Source of the DNA: Rhodobacteraceae bacterium Araon29
GTDB lineage: Bacteria; Pseudomonadota; Alphaproteobacteria; Rhodobacterales; Rhodobacteraceae
Assembly (NCBI GenBank): GCA_039640505.1
Contig: CP046865.1
Span: forward strand, 2,223,501 to 2,287,500
Length of the DNA: 64,000 nt
Direction of reading: 5' to 3'
Position 1 is the first letter of the stretch. Each line of letters opens with the position of its first letter. Below, one piece after another: positions 1-9,084 of this stretch. A program made the position numbers and the translations under genes. The notes beneath the pieces are model-generated. The model made no database searches, was not told the DNA's origin, and saw nothing but the letters and a program-made list of their open reading frames with translations.

Positions 1-1835
1 AACTTTCTTGCCTCTTTGTGATCGCTAGATTCAACGATAGGATGCAATTCGTTTAGCATCAACTCAATTTCGTCAGGAGGCAATGTTGTTTCTTCAGCTC
101 TTAGAATCTTGTTGTGTGGTGTTGAAAGGGTTTTATGATCGATAAGCAATTCTTCGTAAAGTTTTTCTCCTGCACGCAGTCCAATTTCCTTTATCTCTAT
201 ACCGAAGCCATCTGAATTATCTCGTTTGACACTTTTTCCGAGCAATTCGATCATCCGGGTCGCTAAATCAACGATTTTTATTGGCTCGCCCATGTCTAAA
301 ACGAAAACGTCACCACCACGTGCATAGCTTCCTGCAACTAGTACGAGTTGAGCCGCCTCCGAAAGGGTCATAAAATACCTAGTAACCCTTCGGTCAGTTA
401 TTGTAACTGGACCGCCCGTTGCTATTTGAGACTCAAAAAGCGGAATAACCGAACCTGAAGAGCCAAGAACATTCCCAAATCTGACGCTCGCAAATATTGT
501 GGAGCTCTCAATTGCTTGGGAGTTTTGGACAATGAGTTCCGCAAGCCTTTTGGTGGCACCCATAATATTCGTTGGTCTTACAGCTTTATCGCTGGATATT
601 AAAGTGAACCCCTCAACTTTCAGTCGTACTGAAGCGGAACACAGTATTTGAGTTCCGAGAACGTTGTTTCTTATGCCCTCAATCTCGTTCTGCTCAACAA
701 GAGGTACATGTTTATATGCCGCAGCATGAAAAATCGCCTTTACTTTGAAGCCGGTAATAACCTCCTCGACGCGCGCCCGGTCAATCACGGACCCAAGTAC
801 TGCACAGATCTTTGTGCTGGTGTCGGGAAATAGTTCCTGCAAACTTTTTTCGATAGAATAGAGGGCAAATTCCGATTGCTCGAACAAAACGATACAAGAG
901 GGCTCGTAGCTCATCAACTGGCGGCACAACTCAGAACCGATTGAACCGCCAGCACCCGTGACCATTACTACTTTCGATTTGTAGTGATCCCTAGGACCGA
1001 CCAAGCCCAAATTTATGTCCTCTCGATCAAGAAAGGTTTCAGGGGAAACTGGTTTCCAATTTCCGAAAAGACGTTCTCCTGAAATAAGTTCTGGATATGA
1101 AGGGAGGGTCTGAATCTCGCAACCCAGCTTTGATAGCTTTTTCGCGATTAGCTTGCGGCTATCAGCGCTTAACGAAGGCATCGCGAGTAAGATCCGAACG
1201 ATTTGACCCGAGGATGCCAAATCTTCTAGTGCCGAAGGTTGCTGAATTCGCAGATTACTAACAACTAGCCCCTGCAGGCTCGGCTTGTCATCAACTAAGG
1301 CCACAGGCTTGAACTCGTTGGAATGTTTCAATGCTACAACAAGTTGCACCCCTGCAGAACCAGCGCCGTAAATTGCTACCGGTACACGGTTGGCTGGCTT
1401 TGCCTGCAACAGAGTTAGACCGTGCAACAATCCGACCCTCAGGCCCACAGACATAAGAAAATAGAGTATCGAAAAAAGCACGGCTACCGAAATATTGGTT
1501 TCCAGAAGCCCAAGTAGTGATAGCAGGCCTGCGGCTAGTCCAATCAAAGCGACTGTTGCAGCCAGGGAGCGAACCGACGCAAGATCGAATCCAAACAGCT
1601 TAATTCTATGCATGCCCATAAGCGCCGAACTGAAAGCTGTCAGGAGCATCAGCACGAGGATTGGCGTGAAAAGGTCGTGGTGGTCTAGCCTACCTTCGAC
1701 AAACAAAACCGATCCGAGATATGCTAAAATCACAAGAACTATGTCCGCCACAGAAAGCAATACTCGCTTTACAATTGCGGGTAAGCCAACCAGCCAAGCA
1801 TATTTGGTCGAAAATAGTTTTTGGAGAAAAGTCAT
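1..1835 (-). CDS. Membrane-bound NDP-sugar 4,6-dehydratase (WbpM/FlaA1/PglF-like), 3' end outside window
   Basis: About 611 residues are visible; the C-terminus lies beyond the left edge. The N-terminus has several hydrophobic segments (roughly residues 15-130), then a first nucleotide-binding-like region, then the SDR dehydratase domain with a TGAGGSIGSE dinucleotide-binding motif, an SSDKAVRPTNIMG stretch and a Met/Lys (MGATK) active site in place of Tyr-x3-Lys. This is the architecture of the long membrane dehydratases that convert UDP-GlcNAc to the 4-keto-6-deoxy sugar for surface glycans. The ATG lies 27 bp after the stop of the preceding kinase-like gene, so it is the downstream end of the same minus-strand operon. 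The exact sugar product cannot be read from the sequence. Confidence 0.88.
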   Translation of the reverse strand, partial: MTFLQKLFSTKYAWLVGLPAIVKRVLLSVADIVLVILAYLGSVLFVEGRLDHHDLFTPILVLMLLTAFSSALMGMHRIKLFGFDLASVRSLAATVALIGLAAGLLSLLGLLETNISVAVLFSILYFLMSVGLRVGLLHGLTLLQAKPANRVPVAIYGAGSAGVQLVVALKHSNEFKPVALVDDKPSLQGLVVSNLRIQQPSALEDLASSGQIVRILLAMPSLSADSRKLIAKKLSKLGCEIQTLPSYPELISGERLFGNWKPVSPETFLDREDINLGLVGPRDHYKSKVVMVTGAGGSIGSELCRQLMSYEPSCIVLFEQSEFALYSIEKSLQELFPDTSTKICAVLGSVIDRARVEEVITGFKVKAIFHAAAYKHVPLVEQNEIEGIRNNVLGTQILCSASVRLKVEGFTLISSDKAVRPTNIMGATKRLAELIVQNSQAIESSTIFASVRFGNVLGSSGSVIPLFESQIATGGPVTITDRRVTRYFMTLSEAAQLVLVAGSYARGGDVFVLDMGEPIKIVDLATRMIELLGKSVKRDNSDGFGIEIKEIGLRAGEKLYEELLIDHKTLSTPHNKILRAEETTLPPDEIELMLNELHPIVESSDHKEARK

Positions 1836-1862
1836 TGCTATCCTGTAATCTCGGCGATTTTC

Positions 1863-3329
1863 TTAGGCCCGCACATCTTTGACGGCCCAAATGCAATTCT
1901 TGATCATCAGAATCGTAGTTTCTTGGTTAGCGGTCGTATCAATTTCAACAACCGTGGTTTGTGGAAAATTGAGTTTTTTGGCCAGCTCAAAGCGTCCTCG
2001 AACAAAAGGCCCGGGTTCCGGCGAATCCCGCAGGGCATTGCGCTCAAGGGTGGTCTCCAACGGGGCGATCATTTTGAATACAATGTCAGGTGAGGGCAAC
2101 ATCTCGTAGTTGGCTCGCTCGATACGACTGAGTAGAGATTTATAGCCCGTATTTGGCTCAATTCGCGGACCGTCGAGACCATTACCAGATAAACTTGGAT
2201 AGCGATCAGTAACGACTATTCCCCCTTCCATCATGCGAGAATAATGCTTCTTTAGCCAAAATTTCCGGTCAAAAGAATCTAAAACGCAAATGATCGGGTT
2301 AGGTAAGTTGGCCGAAATTCGTGCTAGCTCTTTAGTCGATGATTGGGTGGTCGGTTTCTTCTGCTTTGCCCATGACTTCAATCTGGAATAGATACCGATT
2401 GCGAACCAAAACGGTTTGGTGCGCCAGTTTTTCTTAGGTTTACCGACATGGATATGGCTCACATCAAAACGTTCTGCGAGCCATTTTACTGCCTCACGAG
2501 ACGATGTTGATTTTCCGCTTGCTTCAGATCCGACAAAAGAAACCAACAAACCGCCGGGGAACAGAGTGCGGTTATTTCTCATAAGCCCCAAGCGCCCCCT
2601 TGCATGGGCACCAAAGAACATCATCCCTCTGCGAAGTGACGCCTTGGACGAACTGTAAACCGTAACTTGCATACGCTTTCTTATCTTCAGCCCAAGCATT
2701 ACACGTGTGGATATCGAACTCTCGTCACATAAAGCACCAAGGCATTTATCGAAGAGCGCGGTTGGTACAAACGGAAACCAATGATCCAAAAGACGGTGAA
2801 TTTCTGTTACAGAGATCTGTTCGACCAGCCAGTCCAGCTCATTCTTGATGTTCGGCCAATCCTTCAAGAACAAGTAGTGCTCAATCAAAGACGGTTGCTC
2901 AATAAACTTCCGAAAAACGAATAGTATTAGATCTGCCTCGGCAGAGGGAATGTAGACCCCATTTGGACCGCGCGGTTGTGCGCTTTCCAGAAACATGTTT
3001 TCCACACGTATCCAGTGGTTTTTCAGAATTGAGCCACCGGTGATAATCCGGAAATACACATGAAGATGAACAAACAGACCTGTTTTAGGATCTACACCAA
3101 AGAAATGGAAAACAAACGGCGTCGGCTTATCGCCCCTGTCATGCGCCATTCGGAAACCACGGCTTGAAATAATTTCCATGAAACTATCACGATCAGACTG
3201 AGCGACCAGAAGATCAAGATCGTCTACACCACAAAGCGCAGGTTCAAGGTTGTTGTTGCTTTTGAAATGACAATAGGAAATTTTTTCTGCGTGAAACGCA
3301 TCAAAAAGGGAAAGAATAAATGTATTCAT
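1863..3329 (-). CDS. Nucleotidyltransferase-like / P-loop (thymidylate-kinase-like) two-domain protein of polysaccharide cluster
   Basis: The N-terminal part resembles minimal nucleotidyltransferases, with a GVDDLDLLV acidic motif near residue 35. The C-terminal part has a Walker A motif, GSEASGKST, near residue 265 and a thymidylate-kinase-like fold. Proteins of this build are recurrent but poorly characterised members of exopolysaccharide loci; a sugar or lipid kinase role is inference. The frame stays open to a TTG at 3368, but the ATG used here starts just before the conserved region and is preferred; neither has a strong ribosome binding site. It is followed 62 bp upstream by another small P-loop protein, suggesting that the two act together. 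Confidence 0.7.
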   Translation of the reverse strand: MNTFILSLFDAFHAEKISYCHFKSNNNLEPALCGVDDLDLLVAQSDRDSFMEIISSRGFRMAHDRGDKPTPFVFHFFGVDPKTGLFVHLHVYFRIITGGSILKNHWIRVENMFLESAQPRGPNGVYIPSAEADLILFVFRKFIEQPSLIEHYLFLKDWPNIKNELDWLVEQISVTEIHRLLDHWFPFVPTALFDKCLGALCDESSISTRVMLGLKIRKRMQVTVYSSSKASLRRGMMFFGAHARGRLGLMRNNRTLFPGGLLVSFVGSEASGKSTSSREAVKWLAERFDVSHIHVGKPKKNWRTKPFWFAIGIYSRLKSWAKQKKPTTQSSTKELARISANLPNPIICVLDSFDRKFWLKKHYSRMMEGGIVVTDRYPSLSGNGLDGPRIEPNTGYKSLLSRIERANYEMLPSPDIVFKMIAPLETTLERNALRDSPEPGPFVRGRFELAKKLNFPQTTVVEIDTTANQETTILMIKNCIWAVKDVRA

Positions 3330-3391
3330 ACGTGTATCCAAGATGATTGGGTGGAGGAACAAATCCAAAAGCAGAAAGCGATGTAAGGACC

Positions 3392-4135
3392 TCAGAGATC
3401 TAACGACTCTCTTACTTCCGTTATTAGATTTTGGCCTTTTTGCAAGGCCATATCCGGCTCCGTTTGGGCGGCGTTCAAAATTAATGCAGCATGCATGAGT
3501 TCAGGTGAACCGCTGATTTCAGAAAATAGAAACCAGGCGTTCTCAGCAAAGGTAGCGACTTGTTGTCTATTCCTAATTCGAGGCGATAGGTCACCACGAG
3601 CCAATTGGTTTGTTACCAATTGGTCCACCCTATCCGTCAGTATGATTAGTGCATCAGGACGCGGGCAAAAACGCAGGAAGGTTGCTATTTGATCTTTGGT
3701 CGCCCTTTCAGTCGGCGATATCAGGAAGTTATGGGCGCTGTGAAAAAGGCCTTCATCGACGCAAATAATTTGGTTTCGAAATTTTCGCTGCGATAGGAAA
3801 CCATACACGCCAGTCTTGCGCGCAAAGCTACGCAACAATGCGATTTTCTCATTTATCTGACTCTTCGAAAAAAGTATTTGCTTCATCGCGAAAAAGAAAA
3901 ATCTTGGGTTTTTTACGCAGATGGAAATACTCCACGGCAATGCCGCCAAATCTGTTTGAACATTCTGCCCATCCAAATCCGCAAATGTGGTTGGAATACT
4001 CTTCTGCTTGTTAGCCGCTACACTGTGAATGGCGCCTGTTTCGTATCCGGCATCTTCCAACCTGGTTAAGAGGTTAAGAAGGTATGTCGTTTTGCCAACG
4101 CCGCTCGGGCCTGTGACCTCGACAATCACGCACAA
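3392..4135 (-). CDS. Small P-loop kinase/NTPase-like protein
   Basis: A 247-residue protein with Walker A GPSGVGKTT near the start and a VDEGLFHSAH stretch near residue 125 that could be the Walker B/lid region, as in deoxynucleoside- and thymidylate-kinase-like folds. It overlaps the 3' end of the methyltransferase gene by 10 bp, so translation is probably coupled. The start is TTG, with a GTG two codons on as alternative. The substrate is unknown; the position beside the larger NTase/kinase protein suggests phosphorylation of a sugar or carrier during glycan assembly, which is inference. Confidence 0.65.
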   Translation of the reverse strand: MCVIVEVTGPSGVGKTTYLLNLLTRLEDAGYETGAIHSVAANKQKSIPTTFADLDGQNVQTDLAALPWSISICVKNPRFFFFAMKQILFSKSQINEKIALLRSFARKTGVYGFLSQRKFRNQIICVDEGLFHSAHNFLISPTERATKDQIATFLRFCPRPDALIILTDRVDQLVTNQLARGDLSPRIRNRQQVATFAENAWFLFSEISGSPELMHAALILNAAQTEPDMALQKGQNLITEVRESLDL

Positions 4136-4929
4136 ATCTTTCGCGCGACAACATATATGACGCGGTAGTTTGTGTTAATTTTGTCACCGGGAAGGGGTTC
4201 TCTTTCGCTGGAATATTGTAGCATATCCTGCGCATCATCCGGCAAAGGCCCGACATCTTTTAGTGTCGATTCCCGCATTCTGCGCCAAAGAGCTTTGCCT
4301 CCGGGGAAGATACAGACTGTGCCCTTAACTGCTGTCTTTAGGAACGACTTAACCCGCCGTTTAAACAATGAGCCATCCCCAGTTGGAAATGCTCCAAAGA
4401 ACGAAGGCGCAAAACCTTCCGCTATCAAAGAAGCGGTTAACTCAGGAATCGAATAGTATTGGGTGGTGAACGGCGCGGGGACGAATCCAGGCACATCTTT
4501 GTTGCTTGTACAGAACAACAATACTCCATCCTGAGCCAAAACCCGGTTTGCTTCTTTCAAGAAGGCCTCTAGCGACAGATAGTAGATCATCGCCAAAGCG
4601 ACAATTAGGTCGAACTGGTCCGCTGCAAAAGGCATATCATGGGCATCACCTTTATACAATTCCGCAAAATCTGAAAACCGATTAGCAAGCGAGTCGACGT
4701 TTTCCTGACTGTATTCCAAGCATTTCAAATCTTGAGCGGATGCCGCGAGATAGCGCAGCCCCAGCCCAGCCCCACAGCCAACCTCGAGAACTCGTCGGTT
4801 CTGGGCTAATGAAACTGCAAAGTCATAGCGATCCCGGATAATCGCCTGGGTTTCGATTGGGAAGAGCTGCTGAGGTTTCTCTGTTTCATCAAAAAGCCCT
4901 CTGGATTTCGATGCTGAAATTAACGCCAC
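4126..4929 (-). CDS. Class I SAM-dependent methyltransferase
   Basis: The SAM-binding motif I is VLEVGCGAGLG near residue 57, followed by the acidic end of strand 2 and a DLIVALAMIYYL motif typical of the Methyltransf_11 family. The length of 267 residues is normal. The start is GTG, overlapping the deacetylase gene by 10 bp, so it is cotranscribed. In this context it probably methylates a glycan residue or a nucleotide sugar; substrate and position cannot be deduced. Confidence 0.8.
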   Translation of the reverse strand: MALISASKSRGLFDETEKPQQLFPIETQAIIRDRYDFAVSLAQNRRVLEVGCGAGLGLRYLAASAQDLKCLEYSQENVDSLANRFSDFAELYKGDAHDMPFAADQFDLIVALAMIYYLSLEAFLKEANRVLAQDGVLLFCTSNKDVPGFVPAPFTTQYYSIPELTASLIAEGFAPSFFGAFPTGDGSLFKRRVKSFLKTAVKGTVCIFPGGKALWRRMRESTLKDVGPLPDDAQDMLQYSSEREPLPGDKINTNYRVIYVVARKICA

Positions 4930-5768
4930 AGACCCGGCCCATTCCAGATAAACTTTCTAAGAGCGGTCGCTTTGTGCAGGAAGTACAGGTAGTCGTATTT
5001 TCCCCTCAATTTAAGCTCCAAAACCTTATCGTTGTCATCTTGTTTGATCATTATTCGGTTCAACAAATAGCGTTGTTTAGGTAAGTGGGTTGTTCTCCAG
5101 AAAGTGGTACAAGCGCCGATGAAACCCGCGTCTTGTAAAAGACGCGGAGCGAATGGAGGAATGTCTGCACCTTGACCATTTGGATAAGCGAACAAGTCGA
5201 CAATACGTTCCAATTTTTTCTCTAGCTTATCGCGGCAGACCAATATTTCAGTTCGCACCATATCCTCATCAAGTGATGAAAGAATGGGGTGGGTATCGGT
5301 ATGCGCTGCAATTTCGACAAAGGGGCTCTGATCCATAGCAATCGCTTGCTCCCAAGTCATCGCTTCCCATCCGGGATCTCCGATCAAATCGACTTGCCCA
5401 TCTATAAAGCCGGTTACCAAAAAAATGGTGGCATGACACTTGTATTTCCCCAGAAGAGGGAGCACCACTTCGAAATTGTCACGATACCCATCGTCAAATG
5501 TGAGGGCTACAGCCTTTTTGGGTAAGGGTGATCCCAAACGAAAATGGTCAACGACATCCCGAAACGATACAATATTATAGTTCGTGGCCAAATGCGCTAG
5601 ATGAGCCTCAAACATCTCTGGAGAAAGAGGGACGCACTCGTCATTATCTCTAGCGTTCACGCTATGATAACATAAAATCGGTACATATTCAGCTCGACCC
5701 ACCGATGACAATGCGGTCGGAAAGCTTGCTGCTAAAGCCCGTTTCAGCTTTTTTTTCATCATTTGCAT
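4920..5768 (-). CDS. Polysaccharide deacetylase (NodB/CE4 domain)
   Basis: The CE4 hallmarks are present: LTFDDGY near residue 90 carries the catalytic base and metal-binding Asp, AHTDTHP supplies the two metal-binding His, and FAYPNG fits the third motif. These enzymes remove N- or O-acetyl groups from glycans. The first residues are basic followed by a short apolar stretch, which may be an uncleaved anchor rather than a clear signal peptide. It begins 3 bp from the stop of the acyltransferase gene. Confidence 0.85.
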   Translation of the reverse strand: MQMMKKKLKRALAASFPTALSSVGRAEYVPILCYHSVNARDNDECVPLSPEMFEAHLAHLATNYNIVSFRDVVDHFRLGSPLPKKAVALTFDDGYRDNFEVVLPLLGKYKCHATIFLVTGFIDGQVDLIGDPGWEAMTWEQAIAMDQSPFVEIAAHTDTHPILSSLDEDMVRTEILVCRDKLEKKLERIVDLFAYPNGQGADIPPFAPRLLQDAGFIGACTTFWRTTHLPKQRYLLNRIMIKQDDNDKVLELKLRGKYDYLYFLHKATALRKFIWNGPGLWR

Positions 5769-5771
5769 AGA

Positions 5772-6881
5772 TCAGTTCTTGCCGAATTTCGAAAGTCGAC
5801 GCCATACTTTTTGTAAAGCGGGCGACTCGTTCCTCAATGACTTGCCCGTTCTTTTTGCTGCTTGTTGCAAGTCATATGTCTTGGCTTGAAGCGCGGAGCG
5901 AAATATCGAGTACTTTAGCAAATCATAGTTTTCTGGCGCCCATTGATATTTGTACGCCTCCGCACCACCCATGAAATCAAATTGTGCAATATTTGAATGA
6001 CAACACCGCTCGATCAGGCACTTGATGTGCAGTTTGCCCAGTGAAATGGAACGGTAAGAATGGTCAAATGACGGAATCCAATAGTAGAAGGTGTTACCAC
6101 AAATGATTGAATAGGCCGCTGATACAAATTTTCCGTCATGTTCGATGGCGGACATATGCGGAGTAAAATCTGAAGGCGGATCTAGTAATAGCTCGCGAAA
6201 AAAATCCACGTTGGCCGTCTCTTCAAATATGGAGTGGCCCGCTTTGTCTGACTGCCGTGCGAGGTGAAACTTCACCAGCCGTTTGAAGATTTCCGTGGCA
6301 ACATTTCCATTGGTCGCTTCCACAAAACTCCACGATCCTGTCTTATTCAGATTATTTGAACTCGTCTTTAGATCTTGGCGAAGGCCCTTTTTCAGCGTTG
6401 CCAGATAACTTGAGAAATCACGCTCAGTGCTAACGACCGGATTTGGGCAAATTGTCGTTCTGCGCCAATTGAGTTTCTTCTGGATCAATGCGGCTTCAAA
6501 AAGCGCCGTGGTGCCTTCGGTTTCACGCATCGGTTCAAAAATGGCATTTCTTGACGGTGACCGTGTAACCATATTGTCCACTAAAAATGCTACAGCTTCC
6601 GGGTGGTCAGGATGAACAAGAAAGTTCGCGTAGTCAGCGAAAAAGGGATCAGCTCGAAATTTCAATTTCTTCGATTGGTCAACGAGAGCGATCGCAATAA
6701 CGTTCCCAGTTTCCCTAACCACATGCACTTTTGTGTTGGTTGTGTTGCCAAATGAGCTGACCCAACGGCTATTCCAACCCAGTGACAAAAATGGATTTTC
6801 AGAATTGGCTTGTGCAAACAAATCGGACCAAATCGATTCAACTGAACCGAAATCCTCTTCGGTCAATTCTAAGGAATTCAT
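5772..6881 (-). CDS. GNAT-fold acyltransferase, FemAB/CelD (BcsL)-like
   Basis: The 369-residue protein matches the Acetyltransf_6 type found in polysaccharide loci: an N-terminal region with NPFLSLGW, and a C-terminal acyl-CoA-binding half with FDFMGGAEAYKYQWAP near residue 315. Family members acylate or aminoacylate sugars. It is the gene next to the 2-epimerase (28 bp gap) and most likely decorates an amino sugar of the same glycan. The donor group is not predictable. Confidence 0.75.
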   Translation of the reverse strand: MNSLELTEEDFGSVESIWSDLFAQANSENPFLSLGWNSRWVSSFGNTTNTKVHVVRETGNVIAIALVDQSKKLKFRADPFFADYANFLVHPDHPEAVAFLVDNMVTRSPSRNAIFEPMRETEGTTALFEAALIQKKLNWRRTTICPNPVVSTERDFSSYLATLKKGLRQDLKTSSNNLNKTGSWSFVEATNGNVATEIFKRLVKFHLARQSDKAGHSIFEETANVDFFRELLLDPPSDFTPHMSAIEHDGKFVSAAYSIICGNTFYYWIPSFDHSYRSISLGKLHIKCLIERCCHSNIAQFDFMGGAEAYKYQWAPENYDLLKYSIFRSALQAKTYDLQQAAKRTGKSLRNESPALQKVWRRLSKFGKN

Positions 6882-6909
6882 TTGGTTTTTCTCATCCCGA
6901 CCGTGTTTC

Positions 6910-8046
6910 TCAATTGGTTTTCTTCCAAACGGTGGTATTCACAAAATTCGTATAGCTCTGGATTATCCGCAAGATTTTGTCCGACACATTTGGGGTATCA
7001 TAATCGGCCACAACCCGAAGATTGCGCTCATTGTCTCGTTTCTGGTCATCAAGGATTGCGACACCCTGCACAACTCGATCTGTATCCATCCCAGTAAACA
7101 TTACGCTGCCCTCTTCAAACCCTTCAGGCCGCTCATGGACCTCTCGGATATTAAGCGCTGGAAAGTTCAGGAGCGAGGATTCTTCAGTAATAGTTCCGCT
7201 GTCGGATAGAACTGCGCGCGCATTCATTTGAAGATGAACATAGTCGATGTAGCCAAAAGGTGGGTGAAACTGGGCCAACGAAGTGCGAGCACCCAACTGA
7301 TGCATCTCGATTTTCTTACGCGTTCTTGGGTGGGTTGAAACGATAATTTGATGATTATATCTCTCACTAAGGCGATCTATGACATCCAGCAGCTTCTGCA
7401 GGTTCTTAGGATCATCGACATTCTCTTCTCGATGTGAAGAAACGACAAAATACCCACCTCGCTTAAGCCCAAGCCGATTAAGGACTGTTGAGGCTTCAAT
7501 TCTGGACCTGTAAGTTTCAATGATCTCAGCAAGCGGACTGCCGGTTTTGATAACTTGTGCAGGGTTCAGCCCTTCACGTAATAGATAGTCCCGAGCAATC
7601 GTAGTGTAGGGTAAGTTTATATCTGAGATATGATCTACAATGCGACGGTTGATTTCTTCGGGCACGCGAAAATCAAAGCACCTGTTCCCGGCTTCCATAT
7701 GAAAAATTGGAATCTTACGCCGCTTGGCCGGAATTGCTGACAGAGCACTATTGGTGTCGCCTAAGATTAACAGAGCTTCTGGCTGAAAATCTTCAAACGC
7801 TTTATCTGCCTTAATAATGATTTCGCCAATTGTTTCCGCAAGGTTTGATTTGGCAGAATCTAAAAAGACGTCAGGTTTTCGTATTTCCAATTCTTCAAAA
7901 AAAACCTCGTTCAACTCGTAATCAAAATTTTGCCCAGTATGCACCAAAGTGTGATCGCAATACTTATCCAATTTGCGGATGACCTGCGACAAGCGAATGA
8001 TTTCTGGCCGCGTCCCGACGATTGTCATAACCTTAAGTTTATTCAT
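6910..8046 (-). CDS. wecB: Non-hydrolysing UDP-HexNAc 2-epimerase (WecB/FnlC/WbjD type)
   Basis: The GTRPEIIRL start, HTGQNFD, HMEAGNRCFD, VSSHREEN and SDSGTITEESS motifs are those of the UDP-GlcNAc 2-epimerase family. It lies directly after an FnlA/CapE-type dehydratase (8 bp overlap) and an RmlD-like reductase, so the likely role is the last step of UDP-L-FucNAc or UDP-L-QuiNAc synthesis (C2 epimerisation; WbjD/CapG/FnlC role) rather than ManNAc production. The symbol denotes the family; fnlC would be the pathway name. Confidence 0.85.
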   Translation of the reverse strand: MNKLKVMTIVGTRPEIIRLSQVIRKLDKYCDHTLVHTGQNFDYELNEVFFEELEIRKPDVFLDSAKSNLAETIGEIIIKADKAFEDFQPEALLILGDTNSALSAIPAKRRKIPIFHMEAGNRCFDFRVPEEINRRIVDHISDINLPYTTIARDYLLREGLNPAQVIKTGSPLAEIIETYRSRIEASTVLNRLGLKRGGYFVVSSHREENVDDPKNLQKLLDVIDRLSERYNHQIIVSTHPRTRKKIEMHQLGARTSLAQFHPPFGYIDYVHLQMNARAVLSDSGTITEESSLLNFPALNIREVHERPEGFEEGSVMFTGMDTDRVVQGVAILDDQKRDNERNLRVVADYDTPNVSDKILRIIQSYTNFVNTTVWKKTN

Positions 8047-9049
8047 TGACGGCGTCCTGAATGATCTGCAGCTTCATCAAGGTTTCCTGGATTTCTTCGC
8101 AATTTAACCTTTTGGTGTTGTGCGAAGAATAATCATCCACAACGGCGAGCTCGGTCAAACCATCAGAGAAATACTTATTGTAATTCAAATCGCGTGAATC
8201 CGAGCGGATCCGATAAAATCGATCAAGGTCTTCTGAACGCAATAACTCTTCACGTGATACAAGCGTCTCATACGGCTTTTCGCCATGCCTGGTCCCGATA
8301 ACTTGCGTAGGATGATCTGGCTTCAAAAGTTTAAGCATGGCATCGGCTAAGTCACCGATGGTACTTGCCGGAGATTTCTGAATGAAAATATCACCAGGGT
8401 TGGCGTTTTTGAACGCGTAAAAAACAAGGTCGACCGACTCTTCAACGGACATCAGAAATCGGGTCATGTTCGGGTTGGTAATTGTTAAAGGCTTTCCTGC
8501 ACGGATCTGATTTAGGAAGAGCGGGATTACTGAACCTCGAGATGCCATAACATTGCCATAGCGCGTCGCACACAAAACCGTCCCGCGTTCTGCAGAGGCC
8601 TTAGATTTAGAAATCATAATTTTTTCCATCAACGCTTTGGACATACCCATCGCGTTTACTGGGTAAACAGCCTTATCAGTGCTAAGAACAACGCAGCGGC
8701 TAACGCCATGACGCGTTGCGGATTGGATGACATTCTCAGCCCCAAGAATATTGGTTTTGACTGCTTCCATAGGGTAGAATTCGCAAGATGGAACTTGTTT
8801 TAATGCAGCGGCATGAAACACTAAGTCGACGCCTTGCATCGCACTATCTATCGAAGATGTATCCCTTACATCCCCGATGTGGAACTTCACACGATCATTT
8901 GCTAATCGGAGGCGCATCTCCTCTTGCTTTTTCTCGTCACGGCTAAAAATACGAACTTCTTTGAAGTCCGTTGCAAGCACACGTTTCAGAACAGCACTGC
9001 CGAATGAACCAGTGCCGCCGGTAATTAATACTGTTTTTCCGTCTATCAT
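8039..9049 (-). CDS. fnlA: UDP-GlcNAc 4,6-dehydratase/5-epimerase (FnlA/CapE/WbjB type)
   Basis: A soluble SDR enzyme of 336 residues with ITGGTGSFG at the N-terminus and STDKAVYPVNAMGMSK at 123-138. The Met134/Lys138 pair replaces the usual Tyr-x3-Lys and is diagnostic of CapE/FnlA/WbjB, which form the L-configured 4-keto-6-deoxy HexNAc from UDP-GlcNAc. It overlaps the 2-epimerase gene by 8 bp and follows the reductase gene, as in O-antigen and capsule loci making L-FucNAc. Confidence 0.88.
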   Translation of the reverse strand: MIDGKTVLITGGTGSFGSAVLKRVLATDFKEVRIFSRDEKKQEEMRLRLANDRVKFHIGDVRDTSSIDSAMQGVDLVFHAAALKQVPSCEFYPMEAVKTNILGAENVIQSATRHGVSRCVVLSTDKAVYPVNAMGMSKALMEKIMISKSKASAERGTVLCATRYGNVMASRGSVIPLFLNQIRAGKPLTITNPNMTRFLMSVEESVDLVFYAFKNANPGDIFIQKSPASTIGDLADAMLKLLKPDHPTQVIGTRHGEKPYETLVSREELLRSEDLDRFYRIRSDSRDLNYNKYFSDGLTELAVVDDYSSHNTKRLNCEEIQETLMKLQIIQDAVNE

Positions 9050-9084
9050 ATTGTGTCCTAAAAGTATCGAGGGTGAACCCTCTA

